Both the position numbers and the translations under genes were made by a program. A model generated the notes under the pieces. The model did not search any database. It worked only from the letters and a program-made list of their open reading frames with translations, and was not told the DNA's origin. A stretch of DNA of 49,337 nucleotides from Pseudoxanthomonas sp. (GTDB lineage: Bacteria > Pseudomonadota > Gammaproteobacteria > Xanthomonadales > Xanthomonadaceae). Shown here one piece after another: positions 26,601-35,500 of the stretch. Where the stretch lies: the NCBI RefSeq assembly GCF_024710765.1, contig NZ_JANJUE010000027.1:1-49337 (forward strand). Direction: 5' to 3'. Each line of letters opens with the position of its first letter. The stretch's first letter is position 1.

Positions 26601-27632
26601 GTGGTCCGCGAAAATTCGCCTTCCGTGCGCGTGGTGGAGCTGGATGCCCTTCGGGGCATCGCCGCCGTGGCCGTGATGGCTTATCACTACACAACGCGGT
26701 ACACGGAACAGATAGGCCATGCGGGGGGCATGCCGCTGGACCTGCTGCCTGGCAAGTACGGCGTGCAGCTGTTCTTCCTGATCAGCGGCTTCGTCATCTT
26801 CATGACCCTGGAGCGGACCCGCACCGCGATGGATTTCGTGGTCTCGCGCTTCTCCCGGCTGTTCCCCGGCTACTGGTCGGCGCTGGCGATCACCAGCCTG
26901 GTGGTGTATTCGATCGGCCTGCCGCTTCAGCAGTTGCCGCTGCACGACTGGGCGCTGAACCTGACGATGGTCCAGGAGTTCCTCGGTGGCGAGCACCTGG
27001 ACGGCTCCTACTGGACCCTGCAGATCGAACTGTTCTTCTACGCGCAGATGCTGCTCTGGTACATGCTGGGGCTGCTCAGGCGGATCCACTGGATCATCGC
27101 CGGCTGGCTGGTGCTGGCCGCCATCGAGGGCGTGTTCGAAAAGCACGGCTGGCATTTTTCCTACGTGCTGCGCGAGCTGCTGATCCTGCGGTTCATCCCG
27201 TTCTTCGCGATGGGCATCCTGTTCTACCGAATACGCCAGCATCCCGGCGAGCGGCCCTTGAACATCGCGATGATCGCGTTGTGCCTGTTCGCGATCGGAA
27301 TCGGCGAGCGTCCGGTATTCCTGCTGGTGGGCACGGTCTGCTGCGCCATCTTCATCGCCTTCACCCTCGGCTGGCTGCGCTTCCTCAACGTGCGCTTCTT
27401 CGCCTGGCTGGGCACGCTGTCCTATTCGCTGTACCTGATCCACCAGGCCATCGGCTTCGCGGTGATTTACCGGCTGGAACAACGGGGCGTGCCCAGCCTG
27501 GCCGCCTGCGGGGTGGCGGTGGCGGTGGCGTTCGGCCTGGCCATGCTGCTGAGCTACGGCGTGGAAAAACCGGCGATGCGCTGGATCCGCTCGGAATGGA
27601 AGCGGCGCGGCATGCGCCTGGAGACCGCGTGA
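26601..27632 (+). CDS. Acyltransferase 3 (OafA/YrhL-like) membrane O-acyltransferase
   Basis: This 343-residue polytopic protein has the acyltransferase-3 opening ELDALRGIAAVAVMAYHY, where H29 is the likely catalytic histidine, and about ten hydrophobic segments throughout. Such proteins acetylate polysaccharide hydroxyls using acyl-CoA on the cytoplasmic side. The GTG at 26601 has GGGAG five bases upstream and places the family motif at the normal distance from the N terminus. Longer starts overlap the divergent GT4 gene. The flippase gene follows 43 bases later on the same strand. Confidence 0.9.
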   Translation: MVRENSPSVRVVELDALRGIAAVAVMAYHYTTRYTEQIGHAGGMPLDLLPGKYGVQLFFLISGFVIFMTLERTRTAMDFVVSRFSRLFPGYWSALAITSLVVYSIGLPLQQLPLHDWALNLTMVQEFLGGEHLDGSYWTLQIELFFYAQMLLWYMLGLLRRIHWIIAGWLVLAAIEGVFEKHGWHFSYVLRELLILRFIPFFAMGILFYRIRQHPGERPLNIAMIALCLFAIGIGERPVFLLVGTVCCAIFIAFTLGWLRFLNVRFFAWLGTLSYSLYLIHQAIGFAVIYRLEQRGVPSLAACGVAVAVAFGLAMLLSYGVEKPAMRWIRSEWKRRGMRLETA

Positions 27633-27675
27633 GCACGTACGATGGCGCCCACGCGGGGCACGGCAGGGAGCGGTT

Positions 27676-29148
27676 TTGAAGGACAGGCAGAAGATCGTTT
27701 CCGCGGCGGCGTGGAGCATCGGCGCGGGTTTGACCGGCCGTGCGGTGGGCCTGCTGGGCACCCTGTTGATCGCCCGCCACCTGAGCCCGGAGATCGTGGC
27801 CGAGGTGACGGTGGCCACCATCATCGCGTTGACCGGCAACTGGATCGGCGCCTGGGGCTGCGGCCAGTACGTGATGGTGCGTGGCGGCGAGGGGCGCGAG
27901 GCGATCTTCACCGCCAGCGTGTTCTACCTGGTGGCGGGCTCGCTGGTGATCGCGCTGACCTGGTGGGCGACGCCGTGGCTGGCGGGCTGGCTGCAGGCCC
28001 CGAACCTGGCCACCTACCTGCCCGGCGCACTGCTGGGCATCGGCATCCGCCGGCTGGGCGCGATACCGGACAAACTGCTGGCGCGTGAACTGCGGTTCGG
28101 ACGCATCGCGATCGCCACCGCGCTGGGCGACGTCGCCTATGCCACCGTCGCGGTGACGCTGGTGAGCACGACCGACCTGGGCGGGCGCGCGATGATCCTG
28201 GGTTTCATCGCCCAGTCCTGCGTGATCGCGGGAGTGACCATCACCGGCACCGGTTGGCGCAGCTGGCTGGCGCCGGCCCGTCTGCGCTGGGCGCGGGTCC
28301 GCGACATCGTCCGTTTCGGCGCGCCGATCACCGGCGAGATCACCCTTGCCGAGGGCGGGCGCTACTGGGACAAGCCGATGATGCTGCGGCTGGTCGGCGC
28401 GCATGACGCCGGTGCCTACGGCATGGCCTTCAATCTGGCGCAGCTGCCGGCGGTGTACGTCGGCGGCCACATCGGTACGGTGATGGTGCCGGCGATCGTG
28501 CGCGCGGAACCGGCGGCGCGCGCGCCGCTGATCGTCAACGCGCTGGTGGTCGCGGCGGTGCTGCTGTGCCCGATGGCGGCGGGACTGGCGGTGGTCGCGC
28601 CGACCCTGGTCGCCGCGCTGCTGCCGCCGGACTGGGCGATGGTGGCGCCGTTGTTGAGCATCCTGGCGTTTATGCTGCTGCTGGGGCCGGGCAGTTACAT
28701 CCTGTCCTCGTTCCTGACCTCGCTGGGGCGCAACGCGATCCTGATGTGGATCGAGGTGGCGACGATGGTGGTGCTAGTGGCCGCGTTCGCCGTGCTGGCC
28801 CGTTGGGGAGTGATGGCGGCGGCCTTCGCGGTCGGCGCGGCGATGCTGGTGCAGTGGATACTCACGGTCCAGGCCTGCCATCGCGATGGCGTGCGGCTGG
28901 GGCGCCTGTGGCCGCCGCTGGCGCGGGTCGCACTGGCCTGCGCGGTGATGGCGCTGTCGGTGTGGGGATTGCGGCTGCTGGTCGCCGGCCAGGCGCCGGC
29001 GCCGGCGCAGCTGTTGCTGGAAGTGGGAACCGGCGTGCTGGTGTACCCGCTGGCGCTGGCCATATGCGGCGGCGGCCTGCTGGGGAACCTGCTGCAGTCG
29101 GCGGGGTTGGGACGCCTGCCGTTGCTGGGACGCTGGCTGCGCGGTTGA
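27676..29148 (+). CDS. Wzx-like oligosaccharide flippase, first of two
   Basis: This 490-residue protein has about 12-14 hydrophobic helices and the MOP-superfamily start (SAAAWSIGAGLTGRAVGLLGTLLIARHLSPE). It is predicted to flip undecaprenyl-linked repeat units across the inner membrane. The start is a TTG with CAGGGAG upstream. A second unrelated-looking flippase occurs at 39447, so the locus may export two different lipid-linked glycans, or one of the pair may handle a side product. It lies between the acyltransferase and a GNAT gene in a plus-strand operon. Confidence 0.88.
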   Translation: MKDRQKIVSAAAWSIGAGLTGRAVGLLGTLLIARHLSPEIVAEVTVATIIALTGNWIGAWGCGQYVMVRGGEGREAIFTASVFYLVAGSLVIALTWWATPWLAGWLQAPNLATYLPGALLGIGIRRLGAIPDKLLARELRFGRIAIATALGDVAYATVAVTLVSTTDLGGRAMILGFIAQSCVIAGVTITGTGWRSWLAPARLRWARVRDIVRFGAPITGEITLAEGGRYWDKPMMLRLVGAHDAGAYGMAFNLAQLPAVYVGGHIGTVMVPAIVRAEPAARAPLIVNALVVAAVLLCPMAAGLAVVAPTLVAALLPPDWAMVAPLLSILAFMLLLGPGSYILSSFLTSLGRNAILMWIEVATMVVLVAAFAVLARWGVMAAAFAVGAAMLVQWILTVQACHRDGVRLGRLWPPLARVALACAVMALSVWGLRLLVAGQAPAPAQLLLEVGTGVLVYPLALAICGGGLLGNLLQSAGLGRLPLLGRWLRG

Positions 29149-29226
29149 GGGGTGGGGAAGGCGCGGGCGTGCGACTGCCGCGCGGTACGAATGAGGGCTC
29201 ATGGAAGCCAAGGGGGAAGGAAGGGG

Positions 29227-29859
29227 ATGTTCGATTTCAATGCCATCGTGCTGTTGCGACGCGAGGCCGGCAGTCCGGGCGACAACCCGCTGGCGCCGGG
29301 GCAGCAGTTCGTCGAGCTGGAGATGGGCGACGAGGCGCGGCTGTCGAAGGTCTACCGGCAGCAGGGCCGCACCGGCGATCCGGCACGCCTGCGCCGGCGC
29401 TTCGAGCATGGTTTCCGCTGCTTCGCGATCGAGGAAGGAGATGAAGTGATTGCCTGGTTCTGGGCGCTGCACGGGATACCGCGCTACTTCGACGAGCTGG
29501 GCTGGCTGTTCCCGCTGGACAAGACCCAGGTCTGGCTGCGCGATGCCTATGTGGTGCCGCAGCGACGCGGACGCCGGCTGCTGCTGGCGATGATGGCGAT
29601 CGGCAGCATGGTGGAATCGGCGCCGCTGGAATACCTGTCCGACGTCAGCTACATCAACCGGCCCTCGCTGCGCGCGCACCGCACCATGGGTTTCAAGCCC
29701 TTCGCGACCGTGTATGGGCTGATGCTGGGAGGCCGCCTGCTGTGGCGGAGCCTGCCGCCGCCGGCGCTGCGGCCGGAACCGACCGCGTTGCATCCGCACA
29801 AGCGCCTGCTCTGGCTCAGCGCCGAGGAGCGCGCCTGGCATCGCACCCAGATTGCCTGA
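29227..29859 (+). CDS. GNAT-family N-acyltransferase
   Basis: This 210-residue protein has a single GNAT-like domain: WLRDAYVVPQRRGRRLLLAMMAIG matches the acyl-CoA pyrophosphate-binding loop (Q/R-x2-G-R/x), followed by SDVSYINRPSLRAHRTMGFKPFATV, the typical late GNAT strand-helix. The ATG at 29227 follows a very strong purine-rich ribosome site (GGAAGGGG). It is the last gene of the plus operon with the flippase and converges on the CelD-like gene with a 15-base gap. It probably acylates an amino sugar; the acyl donor is unknown. Confidence 0.8.
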   Translation: MFDFNAIVLLRREAGSPGDNPLAPGQQFVELEMGDEARLSKVYRQQGRTGDPARLRRRFEHGFRCFAIEEGDEVIAWFWALHGIPRYFDELGWLFPLDKTQVWLRDAYVVPQRRGRRLLLAMMAIGSMVESAPLEYLSDVSYINRPSLRAHRTMGFKPFATVYGLMLGGRLLWRSLPPPALRPEPTALHPHKRLLWLSAEERAWHRTQIA

Positions 29860-29874
29860 CCGGCGCCGCGCGGC

Positions 29875-30975
29875 TCAGTCGTCGTGGCCGAGCCGGTAGG
29901 CCAGCGGCCGCAGCGCACGTGCCGCCGACAGCCAGCGGTTGGCCGTGGTGCCCGCGGCGAGGATCCCGGACACCATGATCTGCTGATCCGGCAGCAGTTC
30001 GGCCAGGTAGGAATTCTCCCGCGCCTGGCTGTCGAACTGGCGCAACTGCGGCCAGCGCGCGTTCATCGCCTCGAACAACTGCCACTCGTTGATGCGGCCG
30101 GGGCTGGCCTGGCGGTATTCGGGATCCCAGCCGGTCTTGAAGCCGCTGAGCACCTGGCCCGACATCAGGTTGCTGGTCGAGGCGATCACCCGTCCGGCGC
30201 ACAGTGTTTCCACGAACACCAGCGTACCGGTCGGCGCCAGCCGCGCCGCCATCTCCAGGAAGAATCCGCGCTGGGCCGGACTGGCGTGCAGGGAACTGCC
30301 GGCGTCGCCCTTCCAGCCGGCGTGTTCGAGGGCGAGATGGCGCTCGGCCGCGGCCTGATCCGCATCGGCGCCCTGCAGGATGCGGGTGGCCACCTCGCCC
30401 TGATCCTGCAGGCGGCGCAGGCGCCGGCGCAGATCCTTGAGCACCGAACCGCGCATGCGCGCGGTGGTGGAGACACCGGCGCGCGTGCGCAGCACCGGAC
30501 GCTGGAAGCGCCGGGTTTCGTGCCATTGCAGGCGCGGATCGCGGGTGGCCCACAGCGCGGCCGACAGCGGACATTCGGCGACCAGGTTGTGCAGCAACAG
30601 CACCGGTGCGGGGGAGCGTGGCTGCGCCATCAGGTCGATCACCGCCGCGGCCACCGTCTCGGCGGCGCCGGGCGCGTGCAGCAGGCCGGACTGGAAGGCA
30701 TGCGCGTGCCGGTAGGCGCGCCAGTGCGGCAGCGGCACGAACAGGTTGGGGCGCCGATGCTCCAGGCAGGCCAGGCCGATCAGCGCATCATCCTCGCCGC
30801 GCACGCGCAGCAGCGACGGCGGTGCCTGCGGCGTCAGCCAGCGCACCGCCGCCTGCACGAATCCCGGCATCAGGAAGGGATTGGACGACGCGCTGGCGCG
30901 GGCCAGCGTTTCCCATTCCGCGAAGTCACCGGCCTGCAGGCTTTTCCAGTCATCCAGGGTGACCGTCGCGGTCAT
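29875..30975 (-). CDS. CelD/BcsL-type (FemAB-like) acetyltransferase, second of tandem pair
   Basis: This 366-residue protein resembles the CelD/BcsL double-GNAT proteins (acetyltransf_6 type). Recognisable parts are the SSNPFLMPGFVQAAVRW opening (in many members NPFxSPxWxxAW), the middle lysine/arginine helix RGSVLKDLRRRLRRL, and the C-terminal domain VETLCAGRVIASTSNLMSGQVLSGFKTGWDPEYRQASPG (in part). Such proteins accompany EPS and exosortase A loci (FemAB, TIGR03019 type) and probably transfer an acyl or aminoacyl group. Its ATG overlaps the stop of the upstream paralogue by four bases (ATGA). Confidence 0.82.
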   Translation of the reverse strand: MTATVTLDDWKSLQAGDFAEWETLARASASSNPFLMPGFVQAAVRWLTPQAPPSLLRVRGEDDALIGLACLEHRRPNLFVPLPHWRAYRHAHAFQSGLLHAPGAAETVAAAVIDLMAQPRSPAPVLLLHNLVAECPLSAALWATRDPRLQWHETRRFQRPVLRTRAGVSTTARMRGSVLKDLRRRLRRLQDQGEVATRILQGADADQAAAERHLALEHAGWKGDAGSSLHASPAQRGFFLEMAARLAPTGTLVFVETLCAGRVIASTSNLMSGQVLSGFKTGWDPEYRQASPGRINEWQLFEAMNARWPQLRQFDSQARENSYLAELLPDQQIMVSGILAAGTTANRWLSAARALRPLAYRLGHDD

Positions 30976-32099
30976 GCCGGCACGGTCCCGTGCCGGCGGC
31001 CGCGCATCGCGTCCATCAGGCGCGTGCGCAGACCCACGCGATCCACCGACAGCCAGGCCATGCGCCCCTCGGCCATCGCCAGCACGCGCTTGTAGTCCAT
31101 CTCGCCGGCCATCAGTTCGTAGCGCCGATGTCCTTCCTGGACGGCGTTCTGCACGGCTTCGGTCAACAGCAGCAGGCCGGGGCTGCCGCAGTCGCCGATG
31201 CGCGGATAGTCGATGCCCGCCTGGTAGAAACAGACCACGCCGCGCGAGATCAGGTGATAGAGATAGCCTGCCACGTGCCCACCGGCCTCGAAGCGCAGCA
31301 ACTGCGCGCCGTGGTCCGGTTGCGAGGCGGCGATCAGCCGGCGATGGAAGGCGATGATGCGGGGATCGGCGAACGCGCCCTGTTCGCCGGCCTCGGCGGT
31401 CCAGTGGGCCTGGTGCAGCGCGACCAGGCCATCGAAGAACGCCAGGCGTTCTTCCGTCGTGGTGGCCACGTCGATTTTCAGTTCGCCCCAGCGCTCGCCC
31501 AGCTTGCGCGCGGTACGGCGCACGCGGGCGCGGGTGTTGCGTCCCAGCACGCTCGACAGGTACAGGCCGTGGTCCTCGCGCAGGCCGGTCAGGTCGATGT
31601 AGGGCGTCGGCCGCTTGAACATGCGCAGGCGCAGGTTGGGCGCGCGCAGTTGTTCCAGCGGAATGCGATCGACCTCGATGCCCGGCAGGAACAGGGTCAG
31701 CCAGTGGCGTTCATGACGATGCAGGTGATCCACGAACGCGACCAGGGTTTCGCTTTCCAGTCCGGTTTCGCTGAGCAGGCCGTTGAACTCGATGGTCAGG
31801 CTGTCGAGCGCGCGGTCACCGACCTGGTGCAGGCGCAGGTGGGTCGGACCCAGGCCCAGGAAGCGCCGGCGCGCCGTGACGATGCCCAGGCCGACCAGGC
31901 GCTTGTCCAGATAGACCGAGGCCAGGCGTGCGTTCCGGCGCGGGCAGATCATCTCCAGCCAGGTGCCGATCCAGATCCAGCTGAGGAACACGCTGCATTG
32001 CGAGCGGCTTTCCAGTTCTTCCCAGCGTTGGCGCAGGAGATCCAGATCCGGCAGTGGTTCCAGGCGAACGTCGAACGAGCGGGTGGCGGGCGAGAGCAT
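30972..32099 (-). CDS. CelD/BcsL-type (FemAB-like) acetyltransferase, first of tandem pair
   Basis: This 375-residue protein has the same architecture as its downstream neighbour: FLSWIWIGTWLEMI near the start, the basic helix NTRARVRRTARKLGERWG, and a C-terminal GNAT half with GHVAGYLYHLISRGVVCFYQAGIDYPRIGDCGSPG (in part). The two are diverged paralogues rather than a recent duplication, because the DNA is not obviously repeated. The start is uncertain: ATG 32099 has a weak GAGAAA site, whereas a GTG at 32144 would add 15 residues without a ribosome site. It is separated from the upstream fusion gene by about 135 bases. Confidence 0.82.
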   Translation of the reverse strand: MLSPATRSFDVRLEPLPDLDLLRQRWEELESRSQCSVFLSWIWIGTWLEMICPRRNARLASVYLDKRLVGLGIVTARRRFLGLGPTHLRLHQVGDRALDSLTIEFNGLLSETGLESETLVAFVDHLHRHERHWLTLFLPGIEVDRIPLEQLRAPNLRLRMFKRPTPYIDLTGLREDHGLYLSSVLGRNTRARVRRTARKLGERWGELKIDVATTTEERLAFFDGLVALHQAHWTAEAGEQGAFADPRIIAFHRRLIAASQPDHGAQLLRFEAGGHVAGYLYHLISRGVVCFYQAGIDYPRIGDCGSPGLLLLTEAVQNAVQEGHRRYELMAGEMDYKRVLAMAEGRMAWLSVDRVGLRTRLMDAMRGRRHGTVPA

Positions 32100-32234
32100 C
32101 GGCGGTTTCTCGTATCCGTTGGCGGGCGTGGTCACGATGGGCACGCGCGGCCGCGCGTGATCAGGGCGGAGGATGCAAGCGCTGTGCCACGGGAGCGCAC
32201 GGCGGGGGGAGCGGCGGGAAGGAGGGCGACATGA

Positions 32235-34310
32235 TCAACCGAAGGTCGCATCCAGTCCCTGCTCCACGCCCACGCGCGGCGTCCAGCCCAGCTGTTCGCG
32301 CGCGGCGGTGGTGTCGAAATTGGCGAGCGGGCGCAGCGAACGCACGCGGTAGCGGGTCAGCGGCACGTCGCACTTGAGCACCTTGCCCAGCTGCTCCACG
32401 CCCCAGCCCAGCAGCAGGAAGGTCCAGACCGGCACGCGCAGCCGTTTCAGTTCGCCACCGAGTTTGCGCTGCGCGCGCTGCAGATAGGCCTCCTGGGTGA
32501 CGGCCGAGGTGTCCACGATGTTGAACAGCTTGCCCACCGCCTGCGGCGCGTCGGCCGCCTGCACCAGTGCGTCGACCACGTCGTCGATGTAGACCAGCGG
32601 CAGGGTCTGCGCGCCGCTGCCCACCGCCACCCAGCGGCCGGCCAGGCCGATGACGCCATTGGGGGTGACCTTTTCGGCGCCGGGCCCGAAGATCTGGCCG
32701 GGACGCAGGATCACCGCGGGCAGGCCGCGCTGTTCAATCGCCTCGCGCACGTGGCGTTCGGCGTTCAACTTGGTCTGGGTGTAGGCGCCGCGCCATTCCG
32801 GATGCGGTTCGTAGGAAGAGGCTTCGGTCATCACCGCGTCGGCGGCGCGCCCGGCGTGATCGAACACGCTCATCGAGCTGACATAGACCAGCCGGCGGTT
32901 GCCGTGCGCCAGGCAGGCCTCGACCACGTTGCGGGTGCCCCAGACGGTGCCGGCTTCGAAATCGCGCGGACCGCCGCGCATCGCGGCGCCGACGTGGTAG
33001 ACCACGTCCACGCCCTGGACCGCGTGATCGACGATGCGCGGATCGCCCAGGTCGCCGATCACCGTCTGGATGCCGGCGTCCTGCGCATACGCGGCGACCG
33101 GGCGGCGCACCAGCACGCGCACGCTGCGGCCCTCGGCGCGCAGGCGCGCGACCAGCCGGCGGCCGAGGAAACCGGCGGCGCCGGTCACCAGCGCGTCGGC
33201 CGGCGGCAGGTCGGCGTAGCGGCTTTCCAGCAGCGCCAGGCGCTGGCGATCCGGTTCGACGCACAGCGGTTCCAGCAGGCGGGCGATGCGCAGCGCGTCC
33301 TCGCCGGTGAACGGCGGGGCGGCGCCGTCGCGCGCGGCCTGCGCGAACGCCTGTGCGCCATGCTGGATGCCGGGCGAGGGCTTGAGCATGCCGGTGGCGA
33401 AGCGCACCACGTTCCAGGGCACGCGGAACACGTCCTTGAGCGCGCTGAAGAACGCGTTGGCGACGATGCCGATGAACTTCGGACCGGGCAGCACGCGATG
33501 GATGCGGCAGGTCTGCAGGAAGCGATCGACCTCGATGGTGCCGCGGGTGCCGCGCACGAACACGCGGTTCTCCATCGGCCGCGCGTTCCAGGACAGCAGC
33601 AGGCGGCCGATGCCGCGCTCGGCGCGGATGTTGGCCTGCCACTCGTCGAAGTGCAGGTTGGGGTCGGTGCCGCGGGACTGGAAGGCGACTTCGGCGTGGC
33701 CGATTTCACCCAGGAACGCTTCCAGCGTGTACAGGCCGTGCACGCCCAGATCGCGGAACGGGTACGAGCCCTGGGTCACCGCACCGGGCAGCGGGCCCCC
33801 GGCGTAGGGCGGATATTCCGAATTGCGGATGATGTCGACCGACACCACCTCGCCGATGCGGCCGTCGCGCACCGCCTGCAATGCCTGCATCAGCACCGGA
33901 TCGAACAGGTCCGAATGGTTGACGCCGAGCAGGCGCCCGCGGGCTTGCGCGCGCGCGATCATCGCTTCGCAATCGGCCACGCTGTCGGCCATCGGCTTCT
34001 CCACCAGCACATGGCAGCCCATGTCCAGCGCGGCCAGGGCAATCGCCGGATGCGAGGACGGCGGGGTGAGCACGTACACCGCCTGCGGCTGCGCATCGGC
34101 CAGTTCCTCCAGGCGCGCGACCGCGCGGGCCACGCCGAAGCGCTTGGCCAATGCCTGCGCCGCCGGCAACTGGCTGTCGCAGACGCCGACCACGTCGACG
34201 AAATCCAGGCGCTTGAGCGCGGACAGGTGATGGGTGGCGACATAGCCGGCGCCGACGATGGCGACGCGCAGCCGGGAGGAAGCGGAAGCGGGCATGGGGG
34301 TATTGAGCAT
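32235..34310 (-). CDS. Fused Gfo/Idh/MocA oxidoreductase and SDR epimerase/dehydratase
   Basis: This 691-residue protein joins two NAD(P)-dependent enzymes. Residues 1 to about 360 are Gfo/Idh/MocA-like: VAIVGAGYVATHHL at 16-29 and the catalytic E104-K105-P106, with a D-x2-H-type pair near 188-191. Residues from about 372 on are an extended SDR: TGAAGFLG at 376-383, S478/S479, and the active-site Y510-x3-K514. Together they could oxidise and then reduce or epimerise a nucleotide sugar, channelling a keto intermediate. The gene starts two bases before the upstream GT stop in the operon. The exact sugar and step are unknown. Confidence 0.88.
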   Translation of the reverse strand: MLNTPMPASASSRLRVAIVGAGYVATHHLSALKRLDFVDVVGVCDSQLPAAQALAKRFGVARAVARLEELADAQPQAVYVLTPPSSHPAIALAALDMGCHVLVEKPMADSVADCEAMIARAQARGRLLGVNHSDLFDPVLMQALQAVRDGRIGEVVSVDIIRNSEYPPYAGGPLPGAVTQGSYPFRDLGVHGLYTLEAFLGEIGHAEVAFQSRGTDPNLHFDEWQANIRAERGIGRLLLSWNARPMENRVFVRGTRGTIEVDRFLQTCRIHRVLPGPKFIGIVANAFFSALKDVFRVPWNVVRFATGMLKPSPGIQHGAQAFAQAARDGAAPPFTGEDALRIARLLEPLCVEPDRQRLALLESRYADLPPADALVTGAAGFLGRRLVARLRAEGRSVRVLVRRPVAAYAQDAGIQTVIGDLGDPRIVDHAVQGVDVVYHVGAAMRGGPRDFEAGTVWGTRNVVEACLAHGNRRLVYVSSMSVFDHAGRAADAVMTEASSYEPHPEWRGAYTQTKLNAERHVREAIEQRGLPAVILRPGQIFGPGAEKVTPNGVIGLAGRWVAVGSGAQTLPLVYIDDVVDALVQAADAPQAVGKLFNIVDTSAVTQEAYLQRAQRKLGGELKRLRVPVWTFLLLGWGVEQLGKVLKCDVPLTRYRVRSLRPLANFDTTAAREQLGWTPRVGVEQGLDATFG

Positions 34311-34312
34311 GA

Positions 34313-35500
34313 TCAGGAAAGGGGGCGTTGGCGTTGCAGGGCCTGGGCCACGGTGTCCAGCACGCTGTCCACGCGGCTGTCCCAGGTCTGGTCGGCGACC
34401 GCGGCGATGCGCTCGGCGGCGGCCTGCGGGGTGTCTTCGGCCAGCGCGCTTTCCAGCGCGCGCAGGTAGCCCTCGCGGTCATGGGCGATGCGCACCCAGC
34501 GCGAGAACTTCTCGATTTCGGGGTTGTAAACGCTGACCACCGGCTTGCCGGTGGCCAGGTACTCGCGCAGTTTGAGTGGATTGGAATTGGCGACCTGGCG
34601 ATTCATCCGGTACGGGATGATCGCCACGTCGAACGCCTTGGCCCACTGCGGCAGGGTGGGATAGGGCTGGGCCCCCACCAGGCGCACGTTGGACAGCGCA
34701 CGCAATTCGCTCACGTCGGCGGCGGCGTGGCCGACCAGCAGGAAGGTCCACTGCGGGCGCTGGCGGGCCAGCCAGGCGATCAGGTCCAGATCGATCCACT
34801 CGTGCAGCGAACCGATGTAGCCGACCACCGGACCCGACAGGTCGCGCGCGGCGGCGGGGATCTCGGTGCCTGCCTCGCCGGCCTGGCGGAACAGCGCCAC
34901 GTCCACGCCGTGCGGCGAGTAGAACGTCCGCGGATTCAGTCCGCGCTTGCGTTCCAGCAAGGCCGGCGGAGCGACGAACTGGAGGTCGGCCGCGCGGCTG
35001 AGCGCGTCGTCGCGCTGGCCGATCAACTCGGCGTCCACGCCGGGATGCGCGGCATAGTCGTCGATGCAGTAGTACACGCACAGTTCCTCGCCCAGGCGCC
35101 CGGCCAGGAAACCCGGGTGCGGGACCGCGAACCAGGAAATGCGCCGCTGGATGCCGATCGCGCGCAACGCACGACGCACCGCCCAACGGCCGAACAGGCG
35201 GTTGAAGGCGTCGACGCCGGGAATCCGCCGGAACGGCAGTTGCGGCACGGTGCAGCGCCAGAAGCCGTTGCGGATGCGCTCGGGCCGGCGCAGCGCCGCG
35301 CTCAGTTTGCGCCACGCCTTCTTCAGGTCGCGGCCGGACGCGTTGGGCGCGCGCATCCCGGGGGAATCCACGTACAGCACCGGCATGTGCCCGGCCAGGC
35401 GGGTGGCGATGTGGTGGCTGCTGGTGCGGTTCTCCGCGTTCCAGTCATTGCCGAAATAGACCACGCCCAGCCCCTGCAGGGTCGCGTTGGCATCAGGCAT
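34313..35500 (-). CDS. GT-B glycosyltransferase (TuaH/GT4-like)
   Basis: This 395-residue protein has the N-terminal YFGNDWNAENRTSSHHIATRLAG seen in TuaH-like glycosyltransferases, CVYYCIDDYAAHPGVD in the middle and the donor-side segment NPLKLREYLATGKPVVSV with GYIGSLHEWIDLDLI. It likely adds one sugar of the repeat unit in the cytoplasm. Its ATG lies inside the last codons of the upstream methyltransferase (an eight-base overlap), so translation is coupled. The downstream fusion gene begins two bases after its stop. Confidence 0.87.
   Translation of the reverse strand: MPDANATLQGLGVVYFGNDWNAENRTSSHHIATRLAGHMPVLYVDSPGMRAPNASGRDLKKAWRKLSAALRRPERIRNGFWRCTVPQLPFRRIPGVDAFNRLFGRWAVRRALRAIGIQRRISWFAVPHPGFLAGRLGEELCVYYCIDDYAAHPGVDAELIGQRDDALSRAADLQFVAPPALLERKRGLNPRTFYSPHGVDVALFRQAGEAGTEIPAAARDLSGPVVGYIGSLHEWIDLDLIAWLARQRPQWTFLLVGHAAADVSELRALSNVRLVGAQPYPTLPQWAKAFDVAIIPYRMNRQVANSNPLKLREYLATGKPVVSVYNPEIEKFSRWVRIAHDREGYLRALESALAEDTPQAAAERIAAVADQTWDSRVDSVLDTVAQALQRQRPLS

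Noticed and set aside
32751-34469. A 572-codon plus-strand frame over the Gfo/Idh-SDR fusion.
   Set aside because: The minus strand carries two intact Rossmann enzymes; the antisense translation is Ala/Arg/Gln-rich with no motif.
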